Shown here in pieces: positions 50,513 to 58,628 of a stretch of 64,000 nucleotides of DNA (the first letter of the stretch is position 1; each line of letters opens with the position of its first letter). Made by a program: the position numbers and the translations under genes. This DNA is from UBA5314 sp040217815 (GTDB lineage Bacteria; Bacillota; Syntrophomonadia; Syntrophomonadales; Syntrophomonadaceae): the NCBI GenBank assembly GCA_040217815.1, contig JBEHWI010000011.1:1-64000 (forward strand). The letters run 5' to 3'. Under the pieces are notes generated by a model, which was given only the letters and a program-made list of their open reading frames with translations, did no database searches and was not told where the DNA came from.

Positions 50513-52609
50513 TTAATCCTGGGCCAGCCTGGTGACGTTGTATTTGGCTGCTTTTCTCACTATCGTAGCCGCGTCAACCTTCAGTTCTCCGGCCATCTGC
50601 CGGGTGGTGCGGTATTTGGCAAAGGCTTTTTCGATGAGCTGTTTTTCCACGCTTTCCACCGCTGTCTTCAGCGGTATAATGCCCGAAACCAGCACGTAGG
50701 CCGAGTTGTTGCCCACCGCGCTGCGGATGTGTACTGGCAGTTCTTCCTCGGTAATGCTGTCGTGCGGGGTTATGACGATCAGCCTTTCCACCAGGTTTTC
50801 CAGCTCCCGGATGTTGCCCGGCCAGTTGTACTCCATAAACAGGTCCACCACCCCCGGGCTTATTGTCTTGCTCATGCGGTATTTCTTATTGAAAATCTGT
50901 ATGAAATGAGCGACCAGGGCGGGGATGTCTTCCTTCCTTTCCCGCAGGGGGGGAGTGTGGATGGGAACCACGTTCAACCGGTAATACAGGTCTTCCCGGA
51001 ATTGTTTGTTTCGGACCATTTCCATAAGGTCCCGGTTGGTTGCGGCAATAATGCGGACATCGACGCTTTTGTAGCCTTCTCCACCCACCCGGATAAATTC
51101 CTTGCTCTGCAAAAAGCGGAGGAGCTTTACCTGCAAATTCAATGGCATTTCACCGATCTCGTCCAGGAAGAGGGTTCCCTCGCTGGCCAGTTCAATGTAG
51201 CCTACTTTGCCTTCTTTTCTCGCTCCGGTGAAGGCGCCCCGGTCGTAGCCGAACAGCTCTGACTCCATGAGATTCTCGGGGATGGCTCCGCAGTTGACCT
51301 TTATAAGCGGCTTATCCTGCCGTTCGCTGTTGCTGTGCATGATTTCCGCGATCAGTTCTTTGCCGGTTCCCGATTCACCGGTTATCAATATGGTGGAATC
51401 GACCGACGCCAGGCGGATGACCGTGTCGACCATTTTCCTCATCTGGGCGGAGCTGACCACCATCTTTTCGCTGCTGGTCATTTTCAAGGAGCGGAGTTGG
51501 CTTTCATAGTGCTGGCTCAAGCCCTGGACCTGTTCCAGCTTCTGCCTCAACATGTTCAGTTCGGTCAAATCCCTGACATTGCATACCACCCGAATGATCT
51601 CGCCATTGGTGTCAAATATAGGGTTTCCGGTGGTCAGGGTGATCTTGCCGGTCTTGCTTTCCTGAACCAGGGTGATGGGCTTCTTTTCCTCCAGGACATG
51701 AAAGGTGACCGGTTCGGAGATAATTCCGTCCCGTCTTATGTCTTCCACAGTCCGTCCCAGGTACTCGTGGGCGTTGATGCCGGTCAACTGTTCAAAGGCC
51801 TTGTTGTATCTCAAAACTACGCCTTTCCCATCAGAGATGAACAAACCGTCAAAGGATGAATTGACTATGGCGTGGAGCTCTTCATTCAACTCTTTGACGT
51901 ATTGCAGCTCCCGGGATATCTTGTCAAGGTCCGATATATCCTGAAACACGGCTACCGCACCGGTGATCTTGCCGTCCTTTTTAATGGGGGAGCGGTTGGA
52001 TACATACCAGGAGCCCCTCAATATTACCTTCTGCATGGGTTCGGCTTCGCCGGTTTTGACCACGTCGATCATGTTGCTTTCCGGGAAGACGTCTCTGATG
52101 TTGCGCCCCATGACATCCTCCGCCTTCTCACAAAAGACCTGTTCAGCCGCCCGGTTAAAAACCTTTATCATCCCCGTTTCATCGATGGAGACGATCATAT
52201 TGTGGGTGGAATTAATGATGGTGTCCAGTTCCAGGGAAATGGCGTTGTAGGAGTTGAAAAAGGCTTTGGCAATGTCCTCGCGGGTGACCATACCCACCAG
52301 CCGGCCGCTGTCGTCGATTACGGGAAGCGCCCGCAGGGTTGAAGCGGTAGCCTGTCCGAACTCGTCGTCGGGATGACTGGGTGCAATATCCCGGTTCATT
52401 AACTCACCGATGGGAGCATTCAGGTCCTTTCCCTCAGTAAGGTACTGGTAAATGTGATTATTGGTAAACAACCCTACCAGATGGCCGTTTTCATCAATGA
52501 CTGGCGCGGCGTCAACGTTTTGCTCCATAAAAATGGTGATGGCCTCGTGTATAGCTTGCCGTGGATTTAAGGTTGCCGGCTCCAGAGTCATGATCTCTCG
52601 TATTTTCAT
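50513..52609 (-). CDS. Sigma-54-dependent transcriptional activator (CBS-CBS-PAS-PAS-AAA+-Fis)
   Basis: A 698-residue activator. Two CBS domains (about 1-115) can bind adenosyl ligands, and two PAS domains (about 125-230 and 245-350) sense small molecules or redox state. The AAA+ domain (about 385-615) has Walker A GESGTGKE, the sigma-54 contact loop GAFTGA and LFLDEIGEM. The C-terminal Fis-type helix-turn-helix (about 650-695) binds DNA. No receiver domain is present. GGGAGTGAGG precedes the ATG. Four related 22-bp dyads flank the gene, and a sigma-54 promoter lies 260 bp past its end. Confidence 0.93.
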   Translation of the reverse strand: MKIREIMTLEPATLNPRQAIHEAITIFMEQNVDAAPVIDENGHLVGLFTNNHIYQYLTEGKDLNAPIGELMNRDIAPSHPDDEFGQATASTLRALPVIDDSGRLVGMVTREDIAKAFFNSYNAISLELDTIINSTHNMIVSIDETGMIKVFNRAAEQVFCEKAEDVMGRNIRDVFPESNMIDVVKTGEAEPMQKVILRGSWYVSNRSPIKKDGKITGAVAVFQDISDLDKISRELQYVKELNEELHAIVNSSFDGLFISDGKGVVLRYNKAFEQLTGINAHEYLGRTVEDIRRDGIISEPVTFHVLEEKKPITLVQESKTGKITLTTGNPIFDTNGEIIRVVCNVRDLTELNMLRQKLEQVQGLSQHYESQLRSLKMTSSEKMVVSSAQMRKMVDTVIRLASVDSTILITGESGTGKELIAEIMHSNSERQDKPLIKVNCGAIPENLMESELFGYDRGAFTGARKEGKVGYIELASEGTLFLDEIGEMPLNLQVKLLRFLQSKEFIRVGGEGYKSVDVRIIAATNRDLMEMVRNKQFREDLYYRLNVVPIHTPPLRERKEDIPALVAHFIQIFNKKYRMSKTISPGVVDLFMEYNWPGNIRELENLVERLIVITPHDSITEEELPVHIRSAVGNNSAYVLVSGIIPLKTAVESVEKQLIEKAFAKYRTTRQMAGELKVDAATIVRKAAKYNVTRLAQD

Positions 52610-52905
52610 TGCCTCACTCCCTATCTATTAGCAATGGGAACAACACACTTCCAATGCCATGCCGATCCTGTTACAGGTCATTTGAGGTTCAAATGGTAAG
52701 TAAAGACGCCGTGTGGAATAACGATGGGCTGCAGAATAGAACTATCAAATGAGTGGGACGGCTCTGTTCATAGATTACATGCCGATCTGGTAGAGATTCA
52801 TTGTGGTCCTTACTATTAAATACACGCAACTTTTGTGCCAGGATTTAACGAAAGACGCAATTTACAGATACACAGACCTTAAACGGATGTCATCGGTTCA
52901 GTTTG

Positions 52906-52933
52906 TTGAGAAGCTTTGTTCCGTTATTATAAT
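52906..52933 (+). promoter_or_regulatory. Candidate sigma-A promoter overlapping a TTTGTTGAGA half-site
   Basis: TTGAGA (52906-52911), 16 bp and TATAAT (52928-52933). The -35 sits in a half-site of the dyad family, and a full dyad follows at 52955, so the same regulator may repress this promoter. Confidence 0.5.
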
Positions 52934-52954
52934 GTTTGTTGCAATAGTACAGCA

Positions 52955-52976
52955 GTTGTTGAGATTTCTCAACAAA
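52955..52976. promoter_or_regulatory. 22-bp dyad, TTGTTGAGA family
   Basis: Half-sites GTTGTTGAGA and TCTCAACAAA around TT form the most symmetrical member of the family. It lies 346 bp upstream of the sigma-54 activator gene. Confidence 0.65.
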
Positions 52977-53101
52977 ATCGCCTCGAATAGTATTACCTAT
53001 ATTTCGCCACTTTTTTGCATTCCGATCATAAAAAACGACGTTCAATCACCCTGGGGTATTTAAGTGATTATACAGATGGAGTTTGTTGCAGAACTTCGCA
53101 T

Positions 53102-53123
53102 CTTGCTGCGGAACTGCAACAAA
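53102..53123. promoter_or_regulatory. 22-bp dyad, TTGTTGCAG variant
   Basis: Half-sites CTTGCTGCGG and CTGCAACAAA around AA. A further half-site TTTGTTGCAG lies at 53082-53091, so two sites may be stacked here. Confidence 0.6.
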
Positions 53124-53221
53124 CTTGTTTTAGAAAGACGACCCTGGTGGCAAATTTGAAAACACCTGAATAATCTAGTAGTAGGAATCATCTGGTTGAG
53201 GCAGACAGGTGGTGACAGGTA

Positions 53222-53353
53222 ATGTTCAGGCGCTTAATGTGCTGGCTGTTGGGGCATGAGATGTTTCCCCACCTTGACCGGAATGCAGCTCAAATTGACT
53301 ATTACTTCTGCAGCCGATGCGGGTTCAGGGAGCAGGTGCATCAGGCAAAGTAG
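53222..53353 (+). CDS. Small cysteine-pair protein, DUF1660-like (43 aa)
   Basis: ATG 53222 has AGGTGGTG 8 bp upstream. The peptide has CWLLGHEMF near the start and YYFCSRCGF later, the CxxxGH...CxxCG zinc-binding layout of small phage-type proteins. It lies about 100 bp downstream of the 53102 dyad and is a second candidate target of the neighbouring regulator. Its size and isolation keep confidence moderate. Confidence 0.55.
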   Translation: MFRRLMCWLLGHEMFPHLDRNAAQIDYYFCSRCGFREQVHQAK

Positions 53354-53624
53354 CCGCCAGCAGGAGGAGCCCCCGAGTACAGAGTCGCTTGCTATCCAGA
53401 GGGACAAGACCATATCCTTAAAAAATAAAGGCCAGTGTGCGGTCATATTACATTACAATATGTAACGAAACATAGACCGGGTGTAAATATATAATGACTT
53501 TAAATGATAATGGGAAGGGTTTTATATAGCATAGGGCTTGCGCTTATATTGGACCGGCGGAAATTTTCTGCACGGTACTTTTATTTGCGGTACAGTGACT
53601 ACTAATAGATTTGGGAATTTTTAC

Positions 53625-53654
53625 TTGAACTAAGCACTATGCATGTAGTATATA
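53625..53654 (+). promoter_or_regulatory. Promoter of the PadR-ackA unit with candidate operator
   Basis: TTGAAC (53625-53630), 18 bp, TATATA (53649-53654). The dyad ACTA-n6-TAGT (53636-53649) lies in the spacer. A further dyad TTACAT-n6-ATGTAA is at 53448-53465. No other gene is seen in 53354-53694. Confidence 0.5.
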
Positions 53655-53694
53655 TATAAGTATTAAATATATTATTATAGGCGGCGGTGATATA

Positions 53695-54243
53695 GTGGCC
53701 AAGATGAATAGAACGAAATATGCAATTCTAGGCGTTTTAAATGAAAGACCGGCATCCGGGTATGATGTTAAAAAATTCTGTGACAATATAGCGTATTTCT
53801 GGAACGAAAACTACAGCCACATCTACCCGGTCCTCAAACAGATGGAGGAGGAGGGGCTGGTTACCAAAAAAACTGAACAAACTGAGGGAAGGCCGCCTCG
53901 AAACGTTTTCTCCATTACCCCGGAGGGAAGAGAAGAGTTCGTAAAATGGCTGATGCTTCCCGTGGAACCTAATATTCTACGGGCAGAAATTTTGCTTAAA
54001 TTACTGTTTTCCAACAATATACCGGTTGACAACATGGTAGAAAAGCTGGAAAACAAAGTTGAGGAACAGAAGCGGATCAGGAATTATTTGGATAACGCAG
54101 AAGAAGAGATAAAAGAACTGATTAAGACGGAGAGAAAACGCAAGTCATGGCTGTCGGTTATCAAATGGGGTAAGACCATATCTGATGCTACCATAGGATG
54201 GTGCGAGGAGACTATTCAAGTATTAAAGGAAGATGAGGAATAG
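53695..54243 (+). CDS. PadR family transcriptional regulator (Vir-like C-terminal domain)
   Basis: A 182-residue regulator with an N-terminal winged helix (KYAILGVLNERPASGYDVKKF, YSHIYPVLKQMEEEGLV, GRPPRNVFSITPEGREEF) and a longer helical C-terminal domain with a coiled coil (about 105-150). GTG 53695 has GGCGGTG upstream. It is followed by ackA after 55 bp, so the pair is probably one unit, with PadR controlling acetate kinase or itself. Confidence 0.85.
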   Translation: MAKMNRTKYAILGVLNERPASGYDVKKFCDNIAYFWNENYSHIYPVLKQMEEEGLVTKKTEQTEGRPPRNVFSITPEGREEFVKWLMLPVEPNILRAEILLKLLFSNNIPVDNMVEKLENKVEEQKRIRNYLDNAEEEIKELIKTERKRKSWLSVIKWGKTISDATIGWCEETIQVLKEDEE

Positions 54244-54298
54244 AATTATCCTGCATCCAGGTAAATAGTAATAACAACCATCGATAGGGGGATTGAAC

Positions 54299-55519
54299 AT
54301 GAGTTTTAATGTTTTAGTAGTCAACTGCGGGAGTTCTTCTATCAAGTACCAGGTTTTCGATATGGATGAGGAGCGGGTACTGGCGCGCGGGTTGATGGAT
54401 AGAGTAGGCATTCCCAACACGGTGCTAACTCATGAACCTGAAGGTAGAGATGATAAGGTAGTTATCCGGAAAGATATAGCGGATCATACCGAAGGCATGA
54501 AACTGGTTATCGAAACGATAACCAATGCGGAGTACGGGGTGATAAAAGACCTGGCGGAAATCAAAGCGGTTGGCCATCGGGTGGTGCACGGGGCTGATTA
54601 CTTTGCGGAATCAGTGCTTATTAGCGATGAAGTCAAACGGGCCATCTCTGATTGCTACGATATAGCGCCTTTACATAACCCTCCCAACATGATGGGTATT
54701 GAGGCCTGCCAGGGCATAATGCCCCGGGTGCCTCAGGTGGCAGTATTCGATACGGCTTTTCATCAGACTATGAAGCCCGATCACTACATGTACGCTCTGC
54801 CCTACGAATTGTTTGAGAAGTATAAAGTCCGCCGTTATGGCTTTCATGGCACCTCTCACTATTATGTAAGCCAGCGCGCCGCCGTTATGCTGGGTAAACC
54901 GGTTGAAGACACTAAAATGATCACCCTTCACCTGGGCAATGGAGCAAGTGTTGCAGCCGTTAAAGGGGGAGAAGTTGTTGAAACGTCGATGGGCTATACC
55001 CCTTTGGAAGGCCTGGTTATGGGCACTCGTTGCGGCGATATCGATCCCTATATTGTTATTCTGATCATGGAAAAGTTAAACTTAACTTCTTCCCAGGCCA
55101 ATGACTATTTAAACAAGAAAAGCGGGGCATTGGGGTTATCGGGGGTTAGCAATGACTTTCGCGATATAAGCGAAGCGGCCCGGGGCGGCAACCCGCGCGC
55201 CCAATTGACCCTGCAGGTCTATGTCAATAAAGTAAAGGCCTACATCGGAGCCTATATGGCGATGCTCAACGGGTGTGATGGCATCGTTTTTACAGCTGGG
55301 CTGGGAGAGAATGCGGTTAATATACGGGAGATGATCTGCCAGGACATGGATTACCTGGGGATCAAACTGAACAATGAAAAAAACCAGGTGCGGGGCAAAG
55401 AGATCAATATAGCTGCAGATGATTCCAAAGTCAACCTTTTTATAATTCCAACTAATGAAGAACTGGTTATTGCGCGCGATACCTACGACATCGTCAAGGG
55501 TGGGCAAAAACCAGCCTGA
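54299..55519 (+). CDS. ackA: Acetate kinase
   Basis: A 406-residue enzyme converting acetyl phosphate and ADP to acetate and ATP, the energy-yielding end step of many anaerobes. Sugar-kinase-fold motifs are VNCGSSSIKY at the N-terminus, GFHGTSHYYVS, HLGNGASVAAV and a late FTAGLGENAV. AGGGGG precedes ATG 54299; TTG 54293 is in frame. No phosphotransacetylase gene is adjacent; a regulator lies upstream and a methyltransferase downstream. Confidence 0.97.
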   Translation: MSFNVLVVNCGSSSIKYQVFDMDEERVLARGLMDRVGIPNTVLTHEPEGRDDKVVIRKDIADHTEGMKLVIETITNAEYGVIKDLAEIKAVGHRVVHGADYFAESVLISDEVKRAISDCYDIAPLHNPPNMMGIEACQGIMPRVPQVAVFDTAFHQTMKPDHYMYALPYELFEKYKVRRYGFHGTSHYYVSQRAAVMLGKPVEDTKMITLHLGNGASVAAVKGGEVVETSMGYTPLEGLVMGTRCGDIDPYIVILIMEKLNLTSSQANDYLNKKSGALGLSGVSNDFRDISEAARGGNPRAQLTLQVYVNKVKAYIGAYMAMLNGCDGIVFTAGLGENAVNIREMICQDMDYLGIKLNNEKNQVRGKEINIAADDSKVNLFIIPTNEELVIARDTYDIVKGGQKPA

Positions 55520-55553
55520 AGCAGAATAACAGGCTTTTAGGGAGGTGTTCTAA

Positions 55554-56459
55554 TTGCAAAACCGTGGCAAAACCGCTTTTATGACTGCATATCTGCGCGG
55601 CTTTCACTCCCTGCACGATGACCCCAAAATATTGGACGACGCTCTGGCCTTCAAGCTGCTCCCCGATGAGGTGCGGCAGGGAATTGAAAGGCACCTGGCC
55701 GGAACATCGTCCCAAATGGCATCGGGAGATGTTGAAAAAACCAGCGATTTTGATGCTGCTTTAGGCTTGGGAGTGCGCGTGATGGCCGGGCCTATTCTGG
55801 CCCGGGCACGATATGTGGAAGACCGGTTGGAGGAAGCGGTAGGCAAAGGAGTAAGCCAGTACGTTATATTGGGCGCCGGGCTCGACACTTTTGCCTTTCG
55901 CCGCCGCGATTTGGCGGACCGGGTGCGGGTATTCGAGCTGGATCTTCCCGTTATGCAGGATACGAAAATAATGCTGCTGGCCCGGGCAGGCCTTTTTCAA
56001 CCGGATTACTTGACCTTTGTGCCGGTGGATCTTGGCGAGGTAAGTCTTGTACAGGCCCTGGCCGGCTCAGATTATGATCCCGGGCGCAAGACGTTTTTCA
56101 GTTGGACCGGAGTCACCCATTACCTGCCAGTGGAAGCCATACATAACACTTTAAGAAGTATTGCCGGCATGTCAGTCAGCGGCAGCGAAGTCGTGTTTGA
56201 TTACTGGGATAAATCGGCTTTCGACCCAGAAAAAGCTTCGAACCGGGTTAAATCCTTAATAGCCAGTACGCGAAGCATAGGCGAACCGATCATCACGGGT
56301 TTAGATTCCGGGGCACTGGAAGCCGAACTGTCCGATCTGGGGCTGTGGCTTATTGAAAACCTGGGGCCGGATGAGATAAAGCAGAAATATTTGAGCTCAT
56401 GCGGCGGGGGGTACTCGGCCAGTGAACACGTCCATTTGGCTCGTGCTGTAGTCAAATAG
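55554..56459 (+). CDS. SAM-dependent methyltransferase, TIGR00027-like family
   Basis: A 301-residue paralogue of the 19732-20727 protein, with the SAM motif VILGAGLDTFAFR, then VFELDLPVMQ and FFSWTGVTHYLPVEA. TTG 55554 has GGGAGGTG 6 bp upstream. It follows ackA after 34 bp and may be read from the same promoter. Its last 8 bp overlap the end of the convergent kinase gene. Substrate unknown. Confidence 0.83.
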   Translation: MQNRGKTAFMTAYLRGFHSLHDDPKILDDALAFKLLPDEVRQGIERHLAGTSSQMASGDVEKTSDFDAALGLGVRVMAGPILARARYVEDRLEEAVGKGVSQYVILGAGLDTFAFRRRDLADRVRVFELDLPVMQDTKIMLLARAGLFQPDYLTFVPVDLGEVSLVQALAGSDYDPGRKTFFSWTGVTHYLPVEAIHNTLRSIAGMSVSGSEVVFDYWDKSAFDPEKASNRVKSLIASTRSIGEPIITGLDSGALEAELSDLGLWLIENLGPDEIKQKYLSSCGGGYSASEHVHLARAVVK

Positions 56460-58308
56460 CAGGGAATCTGACGCTAAAGGTGGTCCCCGCCGGTCCGGTC
56501 AAACAGTCGATGCTCGCTCCATGCCGGGCGGCTATGCTGTAGCAAACCGCCAATCCCAGCCCGGTGCCTCGGTCCTTGGTGGTCAGGAAAGGGGTGCCGA
56601 GCTTCTCCTGGATGTAGTCAGGCAGGCCGTGTCCATCGTCTTTCACAAACAGAACAACTTGTTCGCCATCTATTTTGGTGCCTATGGTCAGGGTCCCTCC
56701 GCTGGACATGGCTTCAATACTATTCCTGGTCATGTTGAGGATTAGCTGTCTGATCTCGTTTTCATCCATGGAAACCGAAAAGGGTGCGTTCAGATCCAGC
56801 TCTACATTGATTTCATTGCGGTTGGCATCCGATTGAACAATAGGATAGATGGAACGGACCAGGGAATCCAGGTCGCCGGGCTTAAGGTCGACCTTTTTAT
56901 CTTTGGCCATGCGCAGGTATTCGGTGATGATGTCGTTGGCCCGATCCAGTTCTTCGATCATGAGGTTAAAATAATCAGCGTCAGCCTCATATTCTTTGTT
57001 TTCCTGAAGGAGCTGCAGGAACCCCCTCACCGAGGTCATAGGATTCCTGATCTCGTGGCCGAGGCTGGCCGCCATTTCTCCCACCAGGTTCAAGCGGTCC
57101 AGGCGGGCTAATTCCTTCTCCAGTATCTTTTCTTTAGTAATGTCGATCATGGTATGTAAAAAGCAATTCTGGCCGTTAACCTGGATAGTTTCTGAGGAGG
57201 CCAAACCGGTTAATGTCTCTCCATTCACGCCGCGGAATGATATCTCATAATTTCTGAGGTTACCGTTTTTATCCATTAAGGCCCGTTTTTCAATAATGTC
57301 GGCCAGGTCCAGCCAGAGGTTAAGCTCTACAGCGGTACGTCCCAGAACTTCATCCCGGGTTCGTCCAAAAGTGGACAACCATGAATCGTTTACGTCGATA
57401 TAACGGTTTTCTTCGCGGCTCGCTATAGCCATCATTATCGGGCTTGATCGAAAAGCCTTGTTAAACCTCTCTTCCGACTGGCTTAAGGCTTCTTCCACCC
57501 GCTTGCGTTCGGTAATATCAACCGCTGCACCCAGAATGCAGGGTTCGCCGTCTATTTGGATTTGCTGCCAGTTGCTGAAACAGGTTTTGATCTGATTTTC
57601 CCTGGTGCGAACCTTGATTTCAAACCCGGTTTGCAGGCCCAGCCTGGATACCGCCTCCAGCACCTCGGCGGCGTCTTCCGGATTCACCAGGTAATCGCCT
57701 TCATATACTTTGTGTCCCAGTATGTCTTCCTTTTCATAGCCCAGAGTTGTCAGCCAGGCGTCGTTTACAGCGATATGCACCAGATCACGGAGCCTGGTAA
57801 CGGTCATCATGGCCGGGCTGGCATAAAATACGGTGGCGAATCTGTCTTCCGACTGGCGCAGTTCTTCCTCGGCCTTTTTGCGCTCGGTGATATCGTTGGC
57901 TATGCAGGTAATGCTGACTACATTTCGGTGGGAATCCAAATCGGGGTTGATAAAAAGATCATAATAGAAGACCTTATCGCCATACCCTACTTCCATCACT
58001 TCCCGGGCGCTGGTTCCGGTGGTCAGGACCTGGTTTTTTATTTTAATCAAGGGGCTGCTGTATTCAGGGGGTAGGATTTCTTGATCAGTTTTACCCAAAA
58101 CGTGGCTTTCCCAACACCCGCTACCCCGGTTGAGAATCCAGGTGTAGCGGAGATCTGTGTCCTGAGTAAAGACCAGGGTAGGGGAATTGCTTATGGCCAG
58201 CCGGAATCGCTCTTCGTTCAAATGAAGCTGGGATTTCATTTCTTGAATCTGCCGGTGGGCTTTATTAAGTTCAGCGATCAGCTCTTCGCGGCCCAGGTCC
58301 TCGTACAT
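56452..58308 (-). CDS. PAS-domain sensor histidine kinase, sporulation-kinase type
   Basis: A 618-residue soluble kinase. An N-terminal coiled coil (about 1-30) is followed by three PAS domains with PAC tails (about 30-385), the phosphoacceptor His in SLGHEIRNPMTSVRGFLQLL and an HATPase domain (LILNMTRNSIEAM, GTGLGLAVCYSIAARHG). The start is ATG 58308, 9 bp after GAGGAG; the frame is open to 58359 without a ribosome site. No response regulator is adjacent, as is usual for orphan kinases that feed the Spo0A phosphorelay; the link is inference. Confidence 0.9.
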   Translation of the reverse strand: MYEDLGREELIAELNKAHRQIQEMKSQLHLNEERFRLAISNSPTLVFTQDTDLRYTWILNRGSGCWESHVLGKTDQEILPPEYSSPLIKIKNQVLTTGTSAREVMEVGYGDKVFYYDLFINPDLDSHRNVVSITCIANDITERKKAEEELRQSEDRFATVFYASPAMMTVTRLRDLVHIAVNDAWLTTLGYEKEDILGHKVYEGDYLVNPEDAAEVLEAVSRLGLQTGFEIKVRTRENQIKTCFSNWQQIQIDGEPCILGAAVDITERKRVEEALSQSEERFNKAFRSSPIMMAIASREENRYIDVNDSWLSTFGRTRDEVLGRTAVELNLWLDLADIIEKRALMDKNGNLRNYEISFRGVNGETLTGLASSETIQVNGQNCFLHTMIDITKEKILEKELARLDRLNLVGEMAASLGHEIRNPMTSVRGFLQLLQENKEYEADADYFNLMIEELDRANDIITEYLRMAKDKKVDLKPGDLDSLVRSIYPIVQSDANRNEINVELDLNAPFSVSMDENEIRQLILNMTRNSIEAMSSGGTLTIGTKIDGEQVVLFVKDDGHGLPDYIQEKLGTPFLTTKDRGTGLGLAVCYSIAARHGASIDCLTGPAGTTFSVRFPAI

Positions 58309-58628
58309 CAAGGTAGTCTCCTCATTCGGCTTGTTAAAGTAATTGTAACTTATATCCAATTTAACGTAACTACATTGTCGACAAAAGATATAAATATTTT
58401 GCCGAAATCGATTTATTTACCCACTACATTGTAGCAGATGAGCTTGTAATATAGGGAAAATGCAGAATTTGAATCGTTTAAGGATATCGATTAATAATTG
58501 TCAGCAGGTGCTTGAAAATCCAGGTGAGGCGTAAAAGGGAGTGGGGCGAAAGAATAAGGAACAGGCTGGGGAAAATTAAATTATTTGGAATAAGAGCGTA
58601 TCGCGTAGTCGGCCGTCCCCCTGACACG
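58309..58628. other. Gene-free region
   Basis: No gene seen. A single GTCCCC-type motif (CGTCCCCCTGACAC, 58613-58626) of the dispersed repeat family lies next to the end of the LuxR-type gene. Confidence 0.4.

Noticed and set aside
51335..52342. Long plus-strand frames of 150-170 codons
   Set aside because: They lie antisense within the sigma-54 activator gene and show no ribosome site or recognisable domain.
52996..53015. Sigma-54 promoter CGCCACTTTTTTGCAT on the plus strand
   Set aside because: The spacing between the two elements is one base short and the invariant GG of the -24 element is GC.
53142..53162. Sigma-54 promoter at TGGTGGCAAATTTG
   Set aside because: No GC dinucleotide occurs at the required 10-bp distance from the GG.
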